DNA of 45,126 nt from Lawsonibacter hominis (GCF_014287895.1 NZ_JACOPP010000024.1:1-45126); one strand, 5' to 3'. Positions 22,944 to 32,097 are shown, counted from the stretch's first letter. Notes: generated by a model not told the origin, from the sequence alone. A program made the numbers and translations.

Positions 22944-24350
22944 CTAAAAGTTAAAGTAGATAAAGGGATTGTAGGTCCCCTTGATGAGAAAGCTGGCCGC
23001 CGCCGCGAAGAGGAGCAGCATCAGCACCGCGTACCCCACGTCCAGCAGCAGACTGGGCCGGGCCGTGGTCTTTTTCCGCAGCCAGCGCCCCGCCGGCACG
23101 GAAAAGGCCGACGCCGCCAGCAGCACCAGAACGTTCTCCCGCAGGTAGAGGAGAAACAGGCTGTCCCAGCCTGCGGCCCCGAGGCCGAGCATGGCGCCCA
23201 GATACCGCCCGGCCGCGCCCAGGCTGTCCGCCCGGAAGAGTACCCAGGCGAAATTCACCATCAGGAAGGTATACAGTCCTTGCAGGGGGGCGGGCCAGCC
23301 GCGCCCCAGGCGGGCGTATTTCTCCAGCACCAGCAGCACGAAGTAGAACAGCCCCCAGGCGAGGAAGGTCCAGTTGGCGCCGTGCCACACGCCGGTGAGC
23401 AGCCACACCACAAACAGGTTGCGGATGTGCTTGGCCCTGGAGTCCACCCGGCTGCCGCCCAGTGGGAAATACACATAATCCCGAAACCAAGCGGACAGGG
23501 AGATATGCCACCGGCGCCAGAACTCGGTAATCGAGCGGGAAACATAGGGATAATCAAAGTTCTCCAGAAAGTGGAACCCGAACATCCTGCCCAGTCCGAT
23601 GGCCATATCGGAGTAGCCGGAAAAATCATAGTAGATCTGAAAGGTGTAGCACAAAGACCCCAGCCAGGCAAAGGCGGCGGAGAGCTCCCCGCCGCCCAGG
23701 GAAAACGCCCGGTCCGCCACCACGGCCAGCTGATTGGCCAGGAGCACCTTTTTCCCCAGGCCCACCAGAAAGCGGCGGCACCCGGAGGCAAAGTCCGTCC
23801 AGGTCTCCGTTCGGGCGTCGATCTGCTCCGCCACCGTCTCATATTTGACGATGGGTCCGGCGATGAGCTGGGGAAAGAAGGCGATGTACAGTCCCACCTT
23901 CAGGGGGTCGCGCTGGACCTGGCCCCGGCCCCGGTGCACGTCCAGCACATAGCTCAGCGCCTGAAAGGTGAAGAAGGAGATGCCGATGGGCAGTTCGATC
24001 CCCGGCACTGCAAAATGCCCGCCCAGCCGGTTGAGGGTGTCCAGCACGAAGGTCAGGTACTTGAAGACAAACAAAAGCCCCAGATTGGCCGCCGCGGCCG
24101 CCAGGAGCGGGAGGCGGCAGGAGGCCCCCGCCCGGCGGCGCCGGTCCACCCAAAGCCCGAACCCGTAGTTGGCCAGGATGGAGGCGATCATGACCAGCAC
24201 GAACCAGGGCTCCCCCCAGGCGTAAAACAACAGGGAGGCCGCCAGCAGGAACACGTTCTGCCCCTGCCTCCGGCGGCGCAGGGGCAGATAGTACACCAGC
24301 AGCACCAGGGGCAGGAACAGGAAGAGAAACAGGGAGCTGGAAAAGAGCAT
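22944..24350 (-). CDS. MBOAT O-acyltransferase (AlgI/DltB-like)
   Basis: 468-residue membrane protein with about ten segments. Hallmarks are FFPQLIAGPIVKY, YYDFSGYSDMAIGLGRMFG, FWRRWHISLSAWFRDYVYFP and GVWHGANWTFLAWG with the catalytic His. It carries an acyl group (usually acetyl) across the membrane for the downstream DHHW protein. I use ATG 24350, which has AAGGAG 8 bases upstream and starts with the normal first membrane helix (LFSSSLFLFLFLP). Upstream in-frame codons overlap the acyltransferase-3 gene and look like shadow sequence. Confidence 0.93.
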   Translation of the reverse strand: MLFSSSLFLFLFLPLVLLVYYLPLRRRRQGQNVFLLAASLLFYAWGEPWFVLVMIASILANYGFGLWVDRRRRAGASCRLPLLAAAAANLGLLFVFKYLTFVLDTLNRLGGHFAVPGIELPIGISFFTFQALSYVLDVHRGRGQVQRDPLKVGLYIAFFPQLIAGPIVKYETVAEQIDARTETWTDFASGCRRFLVGLGKKVLLANQLAVVADRAFSLGGGELSAAFAWLGSLCYTFQIYYDFSGYSDMAIGLGRMFGFHFLENFDYPYVSRSITEFWRRWHISLSAWFRDYVYFPLGGSRVDSRAKHIRNLFVVWLLTGVWHGANWTFLAWGLFYFVLLVLEKYARLGRGWPAPLQGLYTFLMVNFAWVLFRADSLGAAGRYLGAMLGLGAAGWDSLFLLYLRENVLVLLAASAFSVPAGRWLRKKTTARPSLLLDVGYAVLMLLLFAAAASFLIKGTYNPFIYFNF

Positions 24351-24363
24351 GGCTTTGGCTCCT

Positions 24364-25428
24364 TTATGTGAGATAACGGCCCACAAGGGGGATCTTGGAG
24401 AGCACCCACGCCACGGCAAAGGAGCACAGGAAGATGCCCGCCGCCAGTACCGGTACGGCCAGCGCCGGCGCGAAGGAGAGCGCGTCGATCCCAACGCGGC
24501 GCAGCAGCATAAGAAACAGGTCATGCACCAGATAGATCCCGAAGCTCACCTGCGCGGCTTTGGACAGGCGCTCCCGGCGGGAGCGCTCCTCGCTGACCCC
24601 CAGCACATACCGAAACAGCACGAATACCGCCACGGACATCAGCGCTACATTAGGGCTGTCGTAATTATAAAAGACCTGCACCAGCTCCCCCCGCTGCCGG
24701 GAGAGCAGGGCCGTCCCGCCCACGGTGACCGCCGCCCCCAGCGCGCCCAGCAGATAGAGCGCAAATTCCGCCGCCCGGCTGAGCGTGTTCTGCTTCAAAT
24801 AGTAGCCCAGCACGTAGTACCCTACATAGCCCAGGACCAGATGCAGGTTCAGATTGCCGATCCAAAGGCTCGCCGTCTGGCTGGGCCGCAGGCGAAGCAG
24901 GGTGGGCAGCAGGAAGGTAAACACAAACACCAGCAGAAAAAACCAGTGAAAGTCCCCCCGGCCCGCGCCCCGGACGAAGGCCCGCAGCACCGGCGTGACC
25001 AGATACAGGCCGAGGATCATATACAAAAACCACAAATGATAGTGGGTGTGCCCCCGCAGGGCCTGCCAAAGGGCTTCCCGCACCCCGGGCCAGGTCCATG
25101 CGCCGCCCTGCTCCAGATGGTTGGCCACGGCGTAGACCGCGCCCCACACCGCCAGGGCCGTAAAAATGCGCAGGATGTGGCGGAACAGGAGTTTGGGCAG
25201 AGGCAGGCTGTGCTTGGGGTCCAGCAGGAAGGCGCCGGACAGCATCACGAACACTGGCACACACCAGTGGGTCAGGCCGTCGTAAACATTGAGCACCTGA
25301 AATGCCCCGGAATCCACCGGCACATCCGCCAGACGCGCGCCGGACACGTGGAGCAGGACGACTGCAAAAAGCGCGGCGCAGCGCAGCAGGTCCGCCCAGG
25401 CCAGGCGTCCGTTACCGTTTTTCCCCAT
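24364..25428 (-). CDS. acyltransferase-3 (OafA/WecH-like) membrane protein
   Basis: 354 residues, about ten membrane segments. ADLLRCAALFAVVLLHVSG with the family His at the N-terminus, HYHLWFLYMILGLYLVTPVL in the middle and SFGIYLVHDLFLMLLRR near the end are characteristic. Likely transfers an acetyl or succinyl group to a cell-surface sugar. ATG 25428 follows GGGAGTAGGA and starts 5 bases after the VOC gene stop; it is followed after 13 bases by the MBOAT gene. Three acylation-type genes in a row suggest decoration of a surface polymer. Confidence 0.88.
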   Translation of the reverse strand: MGKNGNGRLAWADLLRCAALFAVVLLHVSGARLADVPVDSGAFQVLNVYDGLTHWCVPVFVMLSGAFLLDPKHSLPLPKLLFRHILRIFTALAVWGAVYAVANHLEQGGAWTWPGVREALWQALRGHTHYHLWFLYMILGLYLVTPVLRAFVRGAGRGDFHWFFLLVFVFTFLLPTLLRLRPSQTASLWIGNLNLHLVLGYVGYYVLGYYLKQNTLSRAAEFALYLLGALGAAVTVGGTALLSRQRGELVQVFYNYDSPNVALMSVAVFVLFRYVLGVSEERSRRERLSKAAQVSFGIYLVHDLFLMLLRRVGIDALSFAPALAVPVLAAGIFLCSFAVAWVLSKIPLVGRYLT

Positions 25429-25433
25429 GTATC

Positions 25434-25802
25434 CTACTCCCGGGCCGGGACGATCTCGATCCAGTAGCCGTCCGGATCCTCGATGAAATAGACGCCCATC
25501 GCCGGGTTTTCCAAGCACACGCAGCCCATGGCCTTGTGGCGGGCATACAGCGCGTCGTACCGGTCGGTCCGAAATGCCAGATGGAACTCCTGCTCCCCCA
25601 GGTCGTAGGGCTCGGTGCGGGAGCGCAGCCAGGTCAGTTCCAGCAAAAAGCCGGTCTCCCCGTCCCCCAGGTACACCAGCCGGAAGGAGCCGTCCCGGGC
25701 CGTCTTTTCCCGGACCGTCTCCAGCTCCAGCGCCTGCCGGTAAAAGGCCAGCGAGCGTTCCAGGTCCAGCACGTTGAAATTGAAATGGTTGAATTGCAGC
25801 AT
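25434..25802 (-). CDS. VOC-family (glyoxalase I-like) protein
   Basis: 122 residues with paired betaalphabetabetabeta units: FNHFNFNVLDLERSLAFYRQ at the start, GFLLELTWLRSR in the middle and GVYFIEDPDGYWIEIVP at the end. The His near 5 and the Glu in YWIEIVP match the metal ligands of lactoylglutathione lyase-type proteins. Could detoxify methylglyoxal, but many VOC proteins do other chemistry. AGGAGG lies 9 bases before ATG 25802. Confidence 0.88.
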   Translation of the reverse strand: MLQFNHFNFNVLDLERSLAFYRQALELETVREKTARDGSFRLVYLGDGETGFLLELTWLRSRTEPYDLGEQEFHLAFRTDRYDALYARHKAMGCVCLENPAMGVYFIEDPDGYWIEIVPARE

Positions 25803-25863
25803 CGTTCTCTTCCTCCTGATCCTTCTCCGGGCGGCGCTTTGCCGCTTTTCCGCGAATCGCCCC

Positions 25864-26712
25864 CTACATCCCTTCCGCGATCCTTCTGCCGGTGGGTGTG
25901 GCCGCCAATCCGCCTCCGCCCGTCTCCCGCAGCGCGGCGGGCAGGGCGTCGCCCACGGCGCGCATGGCGTCAATGACCTCGTCACAGGGAATGGCGCTCT
26001 CCGCGCCGGACAGGGCCATCTCTGCACAGGACAGGGCGTTGACCGCCCCCATCACGTTGCGTTTGACGCAGGGCACCTCCACCAGCCCGGCCACCGGGTC
26101 GCACACCAGCCCCAAGGTGTTGGACAAGGCCATGGCGCAGGCATGGGCCATCTGCTCCCCCGTTCCGCCCATCACATGCACCAGCGCGGCGGCGGCCATG
26201 CCGGAGGCGGAGCCCACTTCGGCCTGACAGCCCCCCTCCGCACCGGCGATGGAGGCGCGGGTGGCGATGACCTGCCCAAAGCCCGCGGCGACATAGAGGG
26301 CCTGGATCATGACCTCGTCGCTGAGCGCGTCCCGCTCCCGCAGGGGGATGAGCACTGCGGGCAGCACGCCGCTGGCCCCCGCCGTGGGGGCGGCCACGAT
26401 GCGGCGCATACAGGCGTTGCACTCCCCCGTTTTCAGCGCCGCGGCAATGATCCTGCGCAGAAAGGGCGGGCACAGGCCCGGTCCCGTCCCGTCCAGCCGG
26501 GCGCCCTCTCCCCCGCTCAGGCCGCTGGGCGAGCGGCGTGCGGGATCATAGTCCTCCAGCGGAGCCTGCATCGCCTTCCAAAGACGCTCCATCTGCGCCC
26601 AGGAATGCTCCCGCGCCACGCCCCGGTCCCGCTGGTCGTCCTCCAATACCGCCTGCCACAGGGGCGTCGTCCGGGCAGCCGCCAACAGTCCCTCAACGGA
26701 TGAAAACGCCAT
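25864..26712 (-). CDS. sdaAA: L-serine dehydratase, iron-sulfur type, alpha subunit
   Basis: 282 residues. CNACMRRIVAAPTAGASGVL, GAEGGCQAEVGSASGMAAAA, NTLGLVCDPVAGLVEVPCVK and RNVMGAVNA are the signature stretches; the Cys residues include the expected [4Fe-4S] ligands. With the beta subunit it deaminates L-serine to pyruvate and ammonia. It starts 3 bases after the sdaAB stop, so they are translated as a pair. Confidence 0.96.
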   Translation of the reverse strand: MAFSSVEGLLAAARTTPLWQAVLEDDQRDRGVAREHSWAQMERLWKAMQAPLEDYDPARRSPSGLSGGEGARLDGTGPGLCPPFLRRIIAAALKTGECNACMRRIVAAPTAGASGVLPAVLIPLRERDALSDEVMIQALYVAAGFGQVIATRASIAGAEGGCQAEVGSASGMAAAALVHVMGGTGEQMAHACAMALSNTLGLVCDPVAGLVEVPCVKRNVMGAVNALSCAEMALSGAESAIPCDEVIDAMRAVGDALPAALRETGGGGLAATPTGRRIAEGM

Positions 26713-26715
26713 GGC

Positions 26716-27384
26716 TCATTCCTCTCCTTCCAGATCCAGATAAGTCACGCTGACGATGCCGGGGCAGGCCCGCAGCTCCTCCGCCGCCGCGCCACAGATG
26801 GGCTGGTCGCTCTCGATGACCATCACCGCCAGACCGCCCCGCATATCCCGGTAGAGCTGCATCGCGGCGATATTCACCTGCCGCCGGGACAGCACGCCGG
26901 TGACTTCGGCCACCATGCCGGGCTTGTCCCGGTTGCGGATGATCAGGGTAGGCAGGTCCCCCGTAAAGCTGGCCTCCAGGCCGTCGATGGAGCAGACCTT
27001 CACCCGGCCGCCGCCCAGAGAGGAGGCCACCACCTCCATCTCCCGGCCGCTGCCGCCCTTCACCCGCAGCAGCACCGTGTTGGGGTGCGCTCCGCGCAGC
27101 ACCGTCTTTCCCAGCGCGAGGTCCATCCCGGCCTCCTCCGCCAGCTCAAAGGAGCGGGGCAGGCGGGGATCGTCAGGCCGCATGCCCAGCAGCCCCGCCA
27201 CCAGGGCCCGGTCGGTGCCGTGCCCCGCGCCGGTGGCCGCGAAAGACCCGTGGAGCAGCAGCTGGGCCGAAACAGGCGGTTCCCCCAGCAGCCGCCGGGT
27301 AATCCGCCCGATCCGCGCCGCCCCCGCCGTATGGGACGAAGACGGCCCCACCATGATCGGCCCCATGATATCAAACAGGTTCAT
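26716..27384 (-). CDS. sdaAB: L-serine dehydratase, iron-sulfur type, beta subunit
   Basis: 222 residues. DIMGPIMVGPSSSHTAGAAR at the N-terminus is the hallmark of the beta domain. The C-terminal part is an ACT domain (PTLIIRNRDKPGMVAEVTGV then VNIAAMQLYRDMRGG), which in this family binds serine and helps regulate or assemble the enzyme. GGGAG precedes ATG 27384. Follows the amidohydrolase by 63 bases. Confidence 0.96.
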   Translation of the reverse strand: MNLFDIMGPIMVGPSSSHTAGAARIGRITRRLLGEPPVSAQLLLHGSFAATGAGHGTDRALVAGLLGMRPDDPRLPRSFELAEEAGMDLALGKTVLRGAHPNTVLLRVKGGSGREMEVVASSLGGGRVKVCSIDGLEASFTGDLPTLIIRNRDKPGMVAEVTGVLSRRQVNIAAMQLYRDMRGGLAVMVIESDQPICGAAAEELRACPGIVSVTYLDLEGEE

Positions 27385-27447
27385 ACGATCGCTCCCTTCT
27401 CCCTTCCGGCAGAGCGCCCCGCCAGGCCGCCCTCCGCGCGCTTTCGT

Positions 27448-29004
27448 TCAGCGCGCGTATACCGTCGTTCCGTCCTTGATGGTCTCCAGCACCCAGATCT
27501 GCCGGATGGACATGGGCTCTACCGCCGTCGGGTCGCCGCTCAGGATCACCAGATCCGCCCGCTTGCCGGGGGCGATGCTCCCCCGCTCGTTCTCCATAAA
27601 ATACTGGTACGCGGCGTGGATGGTGACAGCCTTGAGCGCTTCCCGCGGCGAAAGGCGCAGCTCCGGACCCAGCACCGCGCCGCGCCGGGTCACCCGGCAC
27701 GCCGCGCACCACACGCTCTCCAGCATGTCCGGCTGGATGACCGGGGTATCCTGGTGCAGCGTAAAGGGCAGGCCCAGCTCCGCCGCCCAGGCCAGGGGGC
27801 TGATGGAGGCGGCCCGCCGCGCTCCGAAGTTCTCCGTGTGGACATCCCCCCAGTACCACAGGTGGGCGGCAAAAAAGGAGGGGATCATCCCCAGCCGTTT
27901 CATCCGCTCCAGCTGCTCCCTGCGGACCAGCTGGGCATGGATCATCACGCTCCGGATGCAGGCGGCTTCCACGCCGGTCTCCGCCGCTGCCCGCTCCATA
28001 CAGCGCAGGTACTGTTCCGCCGCCGCGTCGCCGTTGCAGTGCGCCAGGATCTGCCGCCTGCGCTTCAGCGCCGTACGCAAAAATCCCGTCACTTCGTCGT
28101 CGGAATAGACCGGGTAGCCCCGGTAATCCGTCTCCCCTTCCTCCTGCCGCGCGTAGGGCTCCAGCATCCAGGCGGTGCGTCCCTGGGGCGACCCGTCCAG
28201 AAAGATCTTATACCCGCCGATCCCGGGCCGCTCCGCCAGGTCCGGGTCATGTTTCAAATCCGCATAGCCCACGGTGTCCACCGTCAGCCGCGCCGATGCC
28301 AGCAGATCGTACCGCCCCTGGTCGGCCAGCCCCTCCTGGGCCAGCACAATGCCGTGGGACAGGTAGGCCTGCTCCGCCGCCGCCAGGGCCTTGCACGCAT
28401 CCGCCCGGGACGGCGCGGGCAGGGCGGCGCGGATGCGAAGGAAGGCGGTCTCCTCCAGGTAGCCGTTGGGCGTGCGTCCGTCGGCCTCCCGGCCGATCCT
28501 GCCGCCTTCCGGGTCCGGGGTGTCCGCGGTGATCCCCATGGCCTCCAGCGCGGCGGTGCTGGCCACCCCCATGTGGCCGGATGCGTGGGTAATGAGGACA
28601 GGGACTCCGGGCATACATTCATCCAGCACCTGCCGCGTGGGGTGCGCCCGCTCGTCCAGCACGTTGTGGTCGTAGCCAAACCCGACCGTCCACCCCTGCG
28701 GATGGGCCGCGCGGTAGTCCTGCAGGGCCGTCCGGATCTCCCGAAAGGAGCCCGCCGCCCCCAATTGGCACAGGCCCAGCGTGGAGGCCAACGCCGTGAT
28801 GTGGGAGTGGGCGTCCAAAAACGCGGGCATCAGGCAGCACCCCTCCAGGTCCCGCCGCCGGGCGCCGGGGGCCAGCGCCGTCAGGGCGGCCAGCGGGCCC
28901 GCCGCGGCAATTTTTCCATCCCGGACCAGCACCGCCTCCGGGGCCGGAGCATCCTCCATGGTCAAAATGCTTCCGCCGAAAAACAGGGCCTCACTTCTGC
29001 TCAT
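27448..29004 (-). CDS. YtcJ-like metal-dependent amidohydrolase
   Basis: 518 residues of the amidohydrolase superfamily, YtcJ group. N-terminal composite domain FFGGSILTMEDAPAPEAVLV, then the metal-binding PAFLDAHSHI, a THASGHMGVAST stretch, a Lys-region IGGYKIFLDGSPQGRTAWM, later LAHCNGDAAAEQYL and MIHAQLVRREQLER, and C-terminal GSIAPGKRADLVILSGDP. Substrate unknown; the group includes deacetylases and amidases. ATG 29004 lies inside the end of the ClC gene (14-base overlap), so the two are probably coupled. Confidence 0.9.
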   Translation of the reverse strand: MSRSEALFFGGSILTMEDAPAPEAVLVRDGKIAAAGPLAALTALAPGARRRDLEGCCLMPAFLDAHSHITALASTLGLCQLGAAGSFREIRTALQDYRAAHPQGWTVGFGYDHNVLDERAHPTRQVLDECMPGVPVLITHASGHMGVASTAALEAMGITADTPDPEGGRIGREADGRTPNGYLEETAFLRIRAALPAPSRADACKALAAAEQAYLSHGIVLAQEGLADQGRYDLLASARLTVDTVGYADLKHDPDLAERPGIGGYKIFLDGSPQGRTAWMLEPYARQEEGETDYRGYPVYSDDEVTGFLRTALKRRRQILAHCNGDAAAEQYLRCMERAAAETGVEAACIRSVMIHAQLVRREQLERMKRLGMIPSFFAAHLWYWGDVHTENFGARRAASISPLAWAAELGLPFTLHQDTPVIQPDMLESVWCAACRVTRRGAVLGPELRLSPREALKAVTIHAAYQYFMENERGSIAPGKRADLVILSGDPTAVEPMSIRQIWVLETIKDGTTVYAR

Positions 29005-30310
29005 GCTCGTTCGCCTTCTTATTGATAAATTCCGGTTTGAGCTTACTATAAACGATTTTTTGTTCGCTATACAGGCCATAATAACCGGAAAGCATATAAG
29101 AAACGCCGATCGAGACGGCGAAGAGCCCCAGGCTCTGTCCGGTAAACATCCCGTAGCTGTCTCCGGCGAACAGCTCCAGGGAAAGCAGCAGGGAGGTCAG
29201 CGGGCAGTTGGTGACGCCGCAGAAGACGCTGACCATGCCCAGCCCCGCCCCAAAGGAGGGATGCAGTCCCAGCAGCGGGGCCACGGTGCAGCCGAAGGTC
29301 GCCCCGGTAAAGAAAACGGGAACGATCTCACCGCCCTTGAACCCCGCTCCCAGCGTGATGGTGGTGAAGAGCATCTTCAGAAAAAAGGCCTCGGGCCGGG
29401 CCTGACCGCCGATCGCGGCGTGGATGACCGCCTCCCCCGCGCCGTTATAGTCGTAAGTGCCCGGGTTCCACAGCCAGACCAGGAACGTCAGCCCGATCAC
29501 GACGGCTCCGCCCACTGCGGCCCGCAGCACCGGCCGGGGCAGGAAACGGTCGTAGATCTTCGGCGCGGCGTGCATCAGCCGGCAGAACAGGATGGAAAGG
29601 GCGGCAAACAAAATGCCCATACCGATCACCTGTACCAGGGTCAGCGGGGTCAGATCGGGCACCCCCGCCAGGTCAAAGGCAGTGCCGGGCACGCCAAAAA
29701 ACTGCGCCACCCACAGTCCGATGATGGCCGAGAGGACGCAGGGAACGATGGCGGCATAATAGAGCACGCCTACGCTGGTGACTTCCATGGCGAACATGGC
29801 CGCCGTCAGGGGCGTACCGAACAGCGCGGAAAACGCCGCCGACATGCCGCACATGGTAATGATGCGCCGGTCCTTGTCGTTCAGCCCCATCCAGTGGCCG
29901 ATCTTGGAGGAGATGGAGCCGCCGATCTGAAGGATGGCCCCCTCCCGGCCGGAGGAGCCGCCCACCAGATGCGTAATAATGGTGGAAAGGAAGACCAGCG
30001 GCGCGGTACGCAGGCGCAGGGGCTGGTCCTCCCGCACGGCCACCAGCACGAAGTTGGTGCCCCGGTCCCGTTCCATCCCGCAGGCCCGGTAGAGCAGCAC
30101 GATGGCCGCGCCCCCGGCGGGCAGCAGAACGATGAGCCAGTGGTGGGCCTGCCGCAGGGTGGTGGCCCAGTGAAAGCAGAAATAAAAGGCGGTGCTCACG
30201 CCGCCCACCACGATGCCGATGACGCAGGCAAAGACCACCCACTTGAGGAAGACCCCCGGCTCGTCCAGCCATCTGCGCAGCGCGCCGCGGCGCGGTTTTG
30301 CTTGGTTCAT
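28991..30310 (-). CDS. ClC-family anion channel/transporter
   Basis: 439 residues, about ten to twelve membrane helices. The conserved selectivity motifs are HLVGGSSGREGAILQIGG (gating Glu123) and GAGFKGGEIVPVFFTGATFG. The GGSSGREGA form differs from the GREGP of chloride/proton antiporters and is nearer to the diverged branch that includes fluoride/proton antiporters; substrate anion is therefore open. It is the first gene of the long minus-strand set that runs down to 21718. GGAG precedes ATG 30310. Confidence 0.9.
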   Translation of the reverse strand: MNQAKPRRGALRRWLDEPGVFLKWVVFACVIGIVVGGVSTAFYFCFHWATTLRQAHHWLIVLLPAGGAAIVLLYRACGMERDRGTNFVLVAVREDQPLRLRTAPLVFLSTIITHLVGGSSGREGAILQIGGSISSKIGHWMGLNDKDRRIITMCGMSAAFSALFGTPLTAAMFAMEVTSVGVLYYAAIVPCVLSAIIGLWVAQFFGVPGTAFDLAGVPDLTPLTLVQVIGMGILFAALSILFCRLMHAAPKIYDRFLPRPVLRAAVGGAVVIGLTFLVWLWNPGTYDYNGAGEAVIHAAIGGQARPEAFFLKMLFTTITLGAGFKGGEIVPVFFTGATFGCTVAPLLGLHPSFGAGLGMVSVFCGVTNCPLTSLLLSLELFAGDSYGMFTGQSLGLFAVSIGVSYMLSGYYGLYSEQKIVYSKLKPEFINKKANEHEQK

Positions 30311-30468
30311 ATCCGCTCACTCCGTTGTCAGGATTACATATGGGGCCTGCGCGGCGGAAGCGCCGCGTTGCCGCCCGGATCCCACAGATGCCAACCCGTT
30401 CGCTGCGGAAGCCCGCAGGGCGGGAACGCAGCGTGCCGGGCAAGCGGCATAACAGCCGCATCGCGGCT

Positions 30469-30477
30469 ATTATACCA
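30469..30477 (-). promoter_or_regulatory. extended -10 promoter for the ClC operon
   Basis: TGGTATAAT on the minus strand (perfect TATAAT with TG one base upstream). No good -35 is present. A small GCCGC-ATC-GCGGC hairpin lies right downstream. The start would give a leader of about 150 bases before ATG 30310. Confidence 0.5.
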
Positions 30478-30524
30478 TGCATCCCAAGTTTTTTCTTCAT
30501 TTATATAGATTTTTTTCGCAAACA

Positions 30525-30533
30525 TGGTATACT
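30525..30533 (+). promoter_or_regulatory. extended -10 promoter for the CorC-like gene
   Basis: TGGTATACT, an extended -10 with 5/6 hexamer, about 50 bases before the TTG start. It shares the ATGGTATA core with the divergent promoter at 30469-30477. Confidence 0.5.
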
Positions 30534-30585
30534 GAATTTTGTATCGCATCCAATTTGTCCCGTATTTTTTAAGGAGGAATTTGTT

Positions 30586-31926
30586 TTGCAACCCCCGTTA
30601 TGGCCGCAGCTGCTCTTACAAGTCGTACTCATCGCCCTCAACGCCTTTTTCGCCGCCACGGAAATCGCCGTCCTCTCCCTGAATGAGGCGGTGGTCCGCC
30701 GCCAGGCCGAGGAGGGCGACAAAAAGGCCGTCCGCCTGCTGGCGATCGTGGAGACGCCCACCCGCTTCCTCTCCACCATCCAGATCGGCATCACCCTGGC
30801 GGGCTTTCTGGGTTCGGCTTTCGCCGCGGACAACTTTGCCGGACGCATCACCCGCTTTTTTACCGTTCAGTACGCCCTGCCCGACGCCGCCGCCGGGGCG
30901 GTCCACACCCTGTCGGTCATCCTCATCACCGTGATCCTCTCCTTCTTTACCCTGGTCTTCGGGGAGCTGGTGCCCAAGCGCATCGCCATGAAGAAGAGCG
31001 AGCCGGTGGCCCGCTTTGCCTGCGGTGTGGTAAGCGCGCTGTCGGTGGCCATGCGCCCGCTCATCTGGCTTTTGACCGTCTCCACCAACGGCGTGCTCCG
31101 TCTGGTACATATCGACCCCAACGAGGAGGGCGATGAGGTATCGGAAGAGGGCATCCGCATGATGGTGGATATCGGCGAGGAGCAGGGCGCCATTGAGTCC
31201 GGCGAAAAAGAAATGATCGAGAATATTTTTGAGTTCAACAACACCACCGCCGAGGACGTAATGGTCCACCGCACCGATATGGTGATGCTCTGGGCGGAGG
31301 ACACGGCGGAGGAGATCGAGCAGACCATCGAGGACTCCGGCCTGTCCCGGTTCCCGGTGTACGAGGAGGACGCCGACGATATCATCGGCATCCTCAACAC
31401 CCGGGATTGGCTGCTCAACGCCCGCAAACCCGCCCCCAAACCCCTTCGCCAGCTGCTGCGCCCGGCCTATTTCGTGCCCGAGTCGGTGCGGGCCGACATT
31501 CTGTTCCGCGACATGCAGAGCAAGAAGGTGCACCTGTCCATCGTGGTGGACGAGTATGGCGGCACCTCGGGTCTGGTGACCATGGAGGACCTGCTGGAGG
31601 AGATCGTGGGCAATATCTACGACGAGTTCGACCCGTTGGAGGACCAGGAGATCGTGCCTCTGGGCGACAATCTGTGGCGGATCGCCGGCGGGGCCGATCT
31701 GGACGACGTAGCCCAGGCGCTGGACGTGCAGTTCCCTGAGGACGAGGATACCGAGACCCTGGGCGGTCTGGTCTTTGCCCAGCTTTCCGTCATTCCCGAG
31801 GACGGCAGCCACCCGGAGGTGGATGCCTGCGGTCTGCACATCAAGGTAGAGGAACTCACCGACCGCCGGGTGGAGTGGGCCCTGGTATCCAAGCTGCCCC
31901 CCACGGAAGCGAAAGACGGCGACTGA
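30586..31926 (+). CDS. CNNM/CorC-HlyC family membrane protein
   Basis: 446 residues: N-terminal DUF21/CNNM membrane domain (about 1-190; FFAATEIAVLSLNEAVVRRQ, FGELVPKRIAMKK), a CBS-domain pair (about 200-330; AEDVMVHRTDMVMLWAED, GLSRFPVYEED, IGILNTRDWL, VVDEYGGTSGLVTMEDLLEE) and a C-terminal CorC_HlyC domain (ETLGGLVFAQLSVIPEDGS). Members act in magnesium/cobalt homeostasis. TTG 30586 is chosen as start because AAGGAGG lies 8 bases upstream and no ATG fits. Ends before a terminator at 32033. Confidence 0.93.
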   Translation: MQPPLWPQLLLQVVLIALNAFFAATEIAVLSLNEAVVRRQAEEGDKKAVRLLAIVETPTRFLSTIQIGITLAGFLGSAFAADNFAGRITRFFTVQYALPDAAAGAVHTLSVILITVILSFFTLVFGELVPKRIAMKKSEPVARFACGVVSALSVAMRPLIWLLTVSTNGVLRLVHIDPNEEGDEVSEEGIRMMVDIGEEQGAIESGEKEMIENIFEFNNTTAEDVMVHRTDMVMLWAEDTAEEIEQTIEDSGLSRFPVYEEDADDIIGILNTRDWLLNARKPAPKPLRQLLRPAYFVPESVRADILFRDMQSKKVHLSIVVDEYGGTSGLVTMEDLLEEIVGNIYDEFDPLEDQEIVPLGDNLWRIAGGADLDDVAQALDVQFPEDEDTETLGGLVFAQLSVIPEDGSHPEVDACGLHIKVEELTDRRVEWALVSKLPPTEAKDGD

Positions 31927-32032
31927 CGCCGTGTCTTCGGCGCGGCGATCGGCTCCAAAGGCCCGGCACGCTGCGCGCGGTCAAACGCTGTTCCGGCGCT
32001 TGACCGGAGTTGGACCGGATGGGAACGGATGC

Positions 32033-32071
32033 AAACCCGTGCGCGGCTCAGTTTGAGCCGCGCACGGGTTT
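32033..32071. terminator. bidirectional terminator
   Basis: Perfect 18-base arms, AAACCCGTGCGCGGCTCA (32033-32050) and 32054-32071, around the loop GTT, with A/T at the base. It closes the CorC-like gene and the convergent thyA-folA-NUDIX transcript. Confidence 0.88.
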
Positions 32072-32097
32072 TCTCGTTCCAGCCGCCCGCCGTCTTC

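Noticed and set aside
24351..24524. N-terminal extension of the MBOAT gene
   Set aside because: It overlaps the acyltransferase-3 gene in another frame and lacks membrane-protein character; ATG 24350 has AAGGAG.
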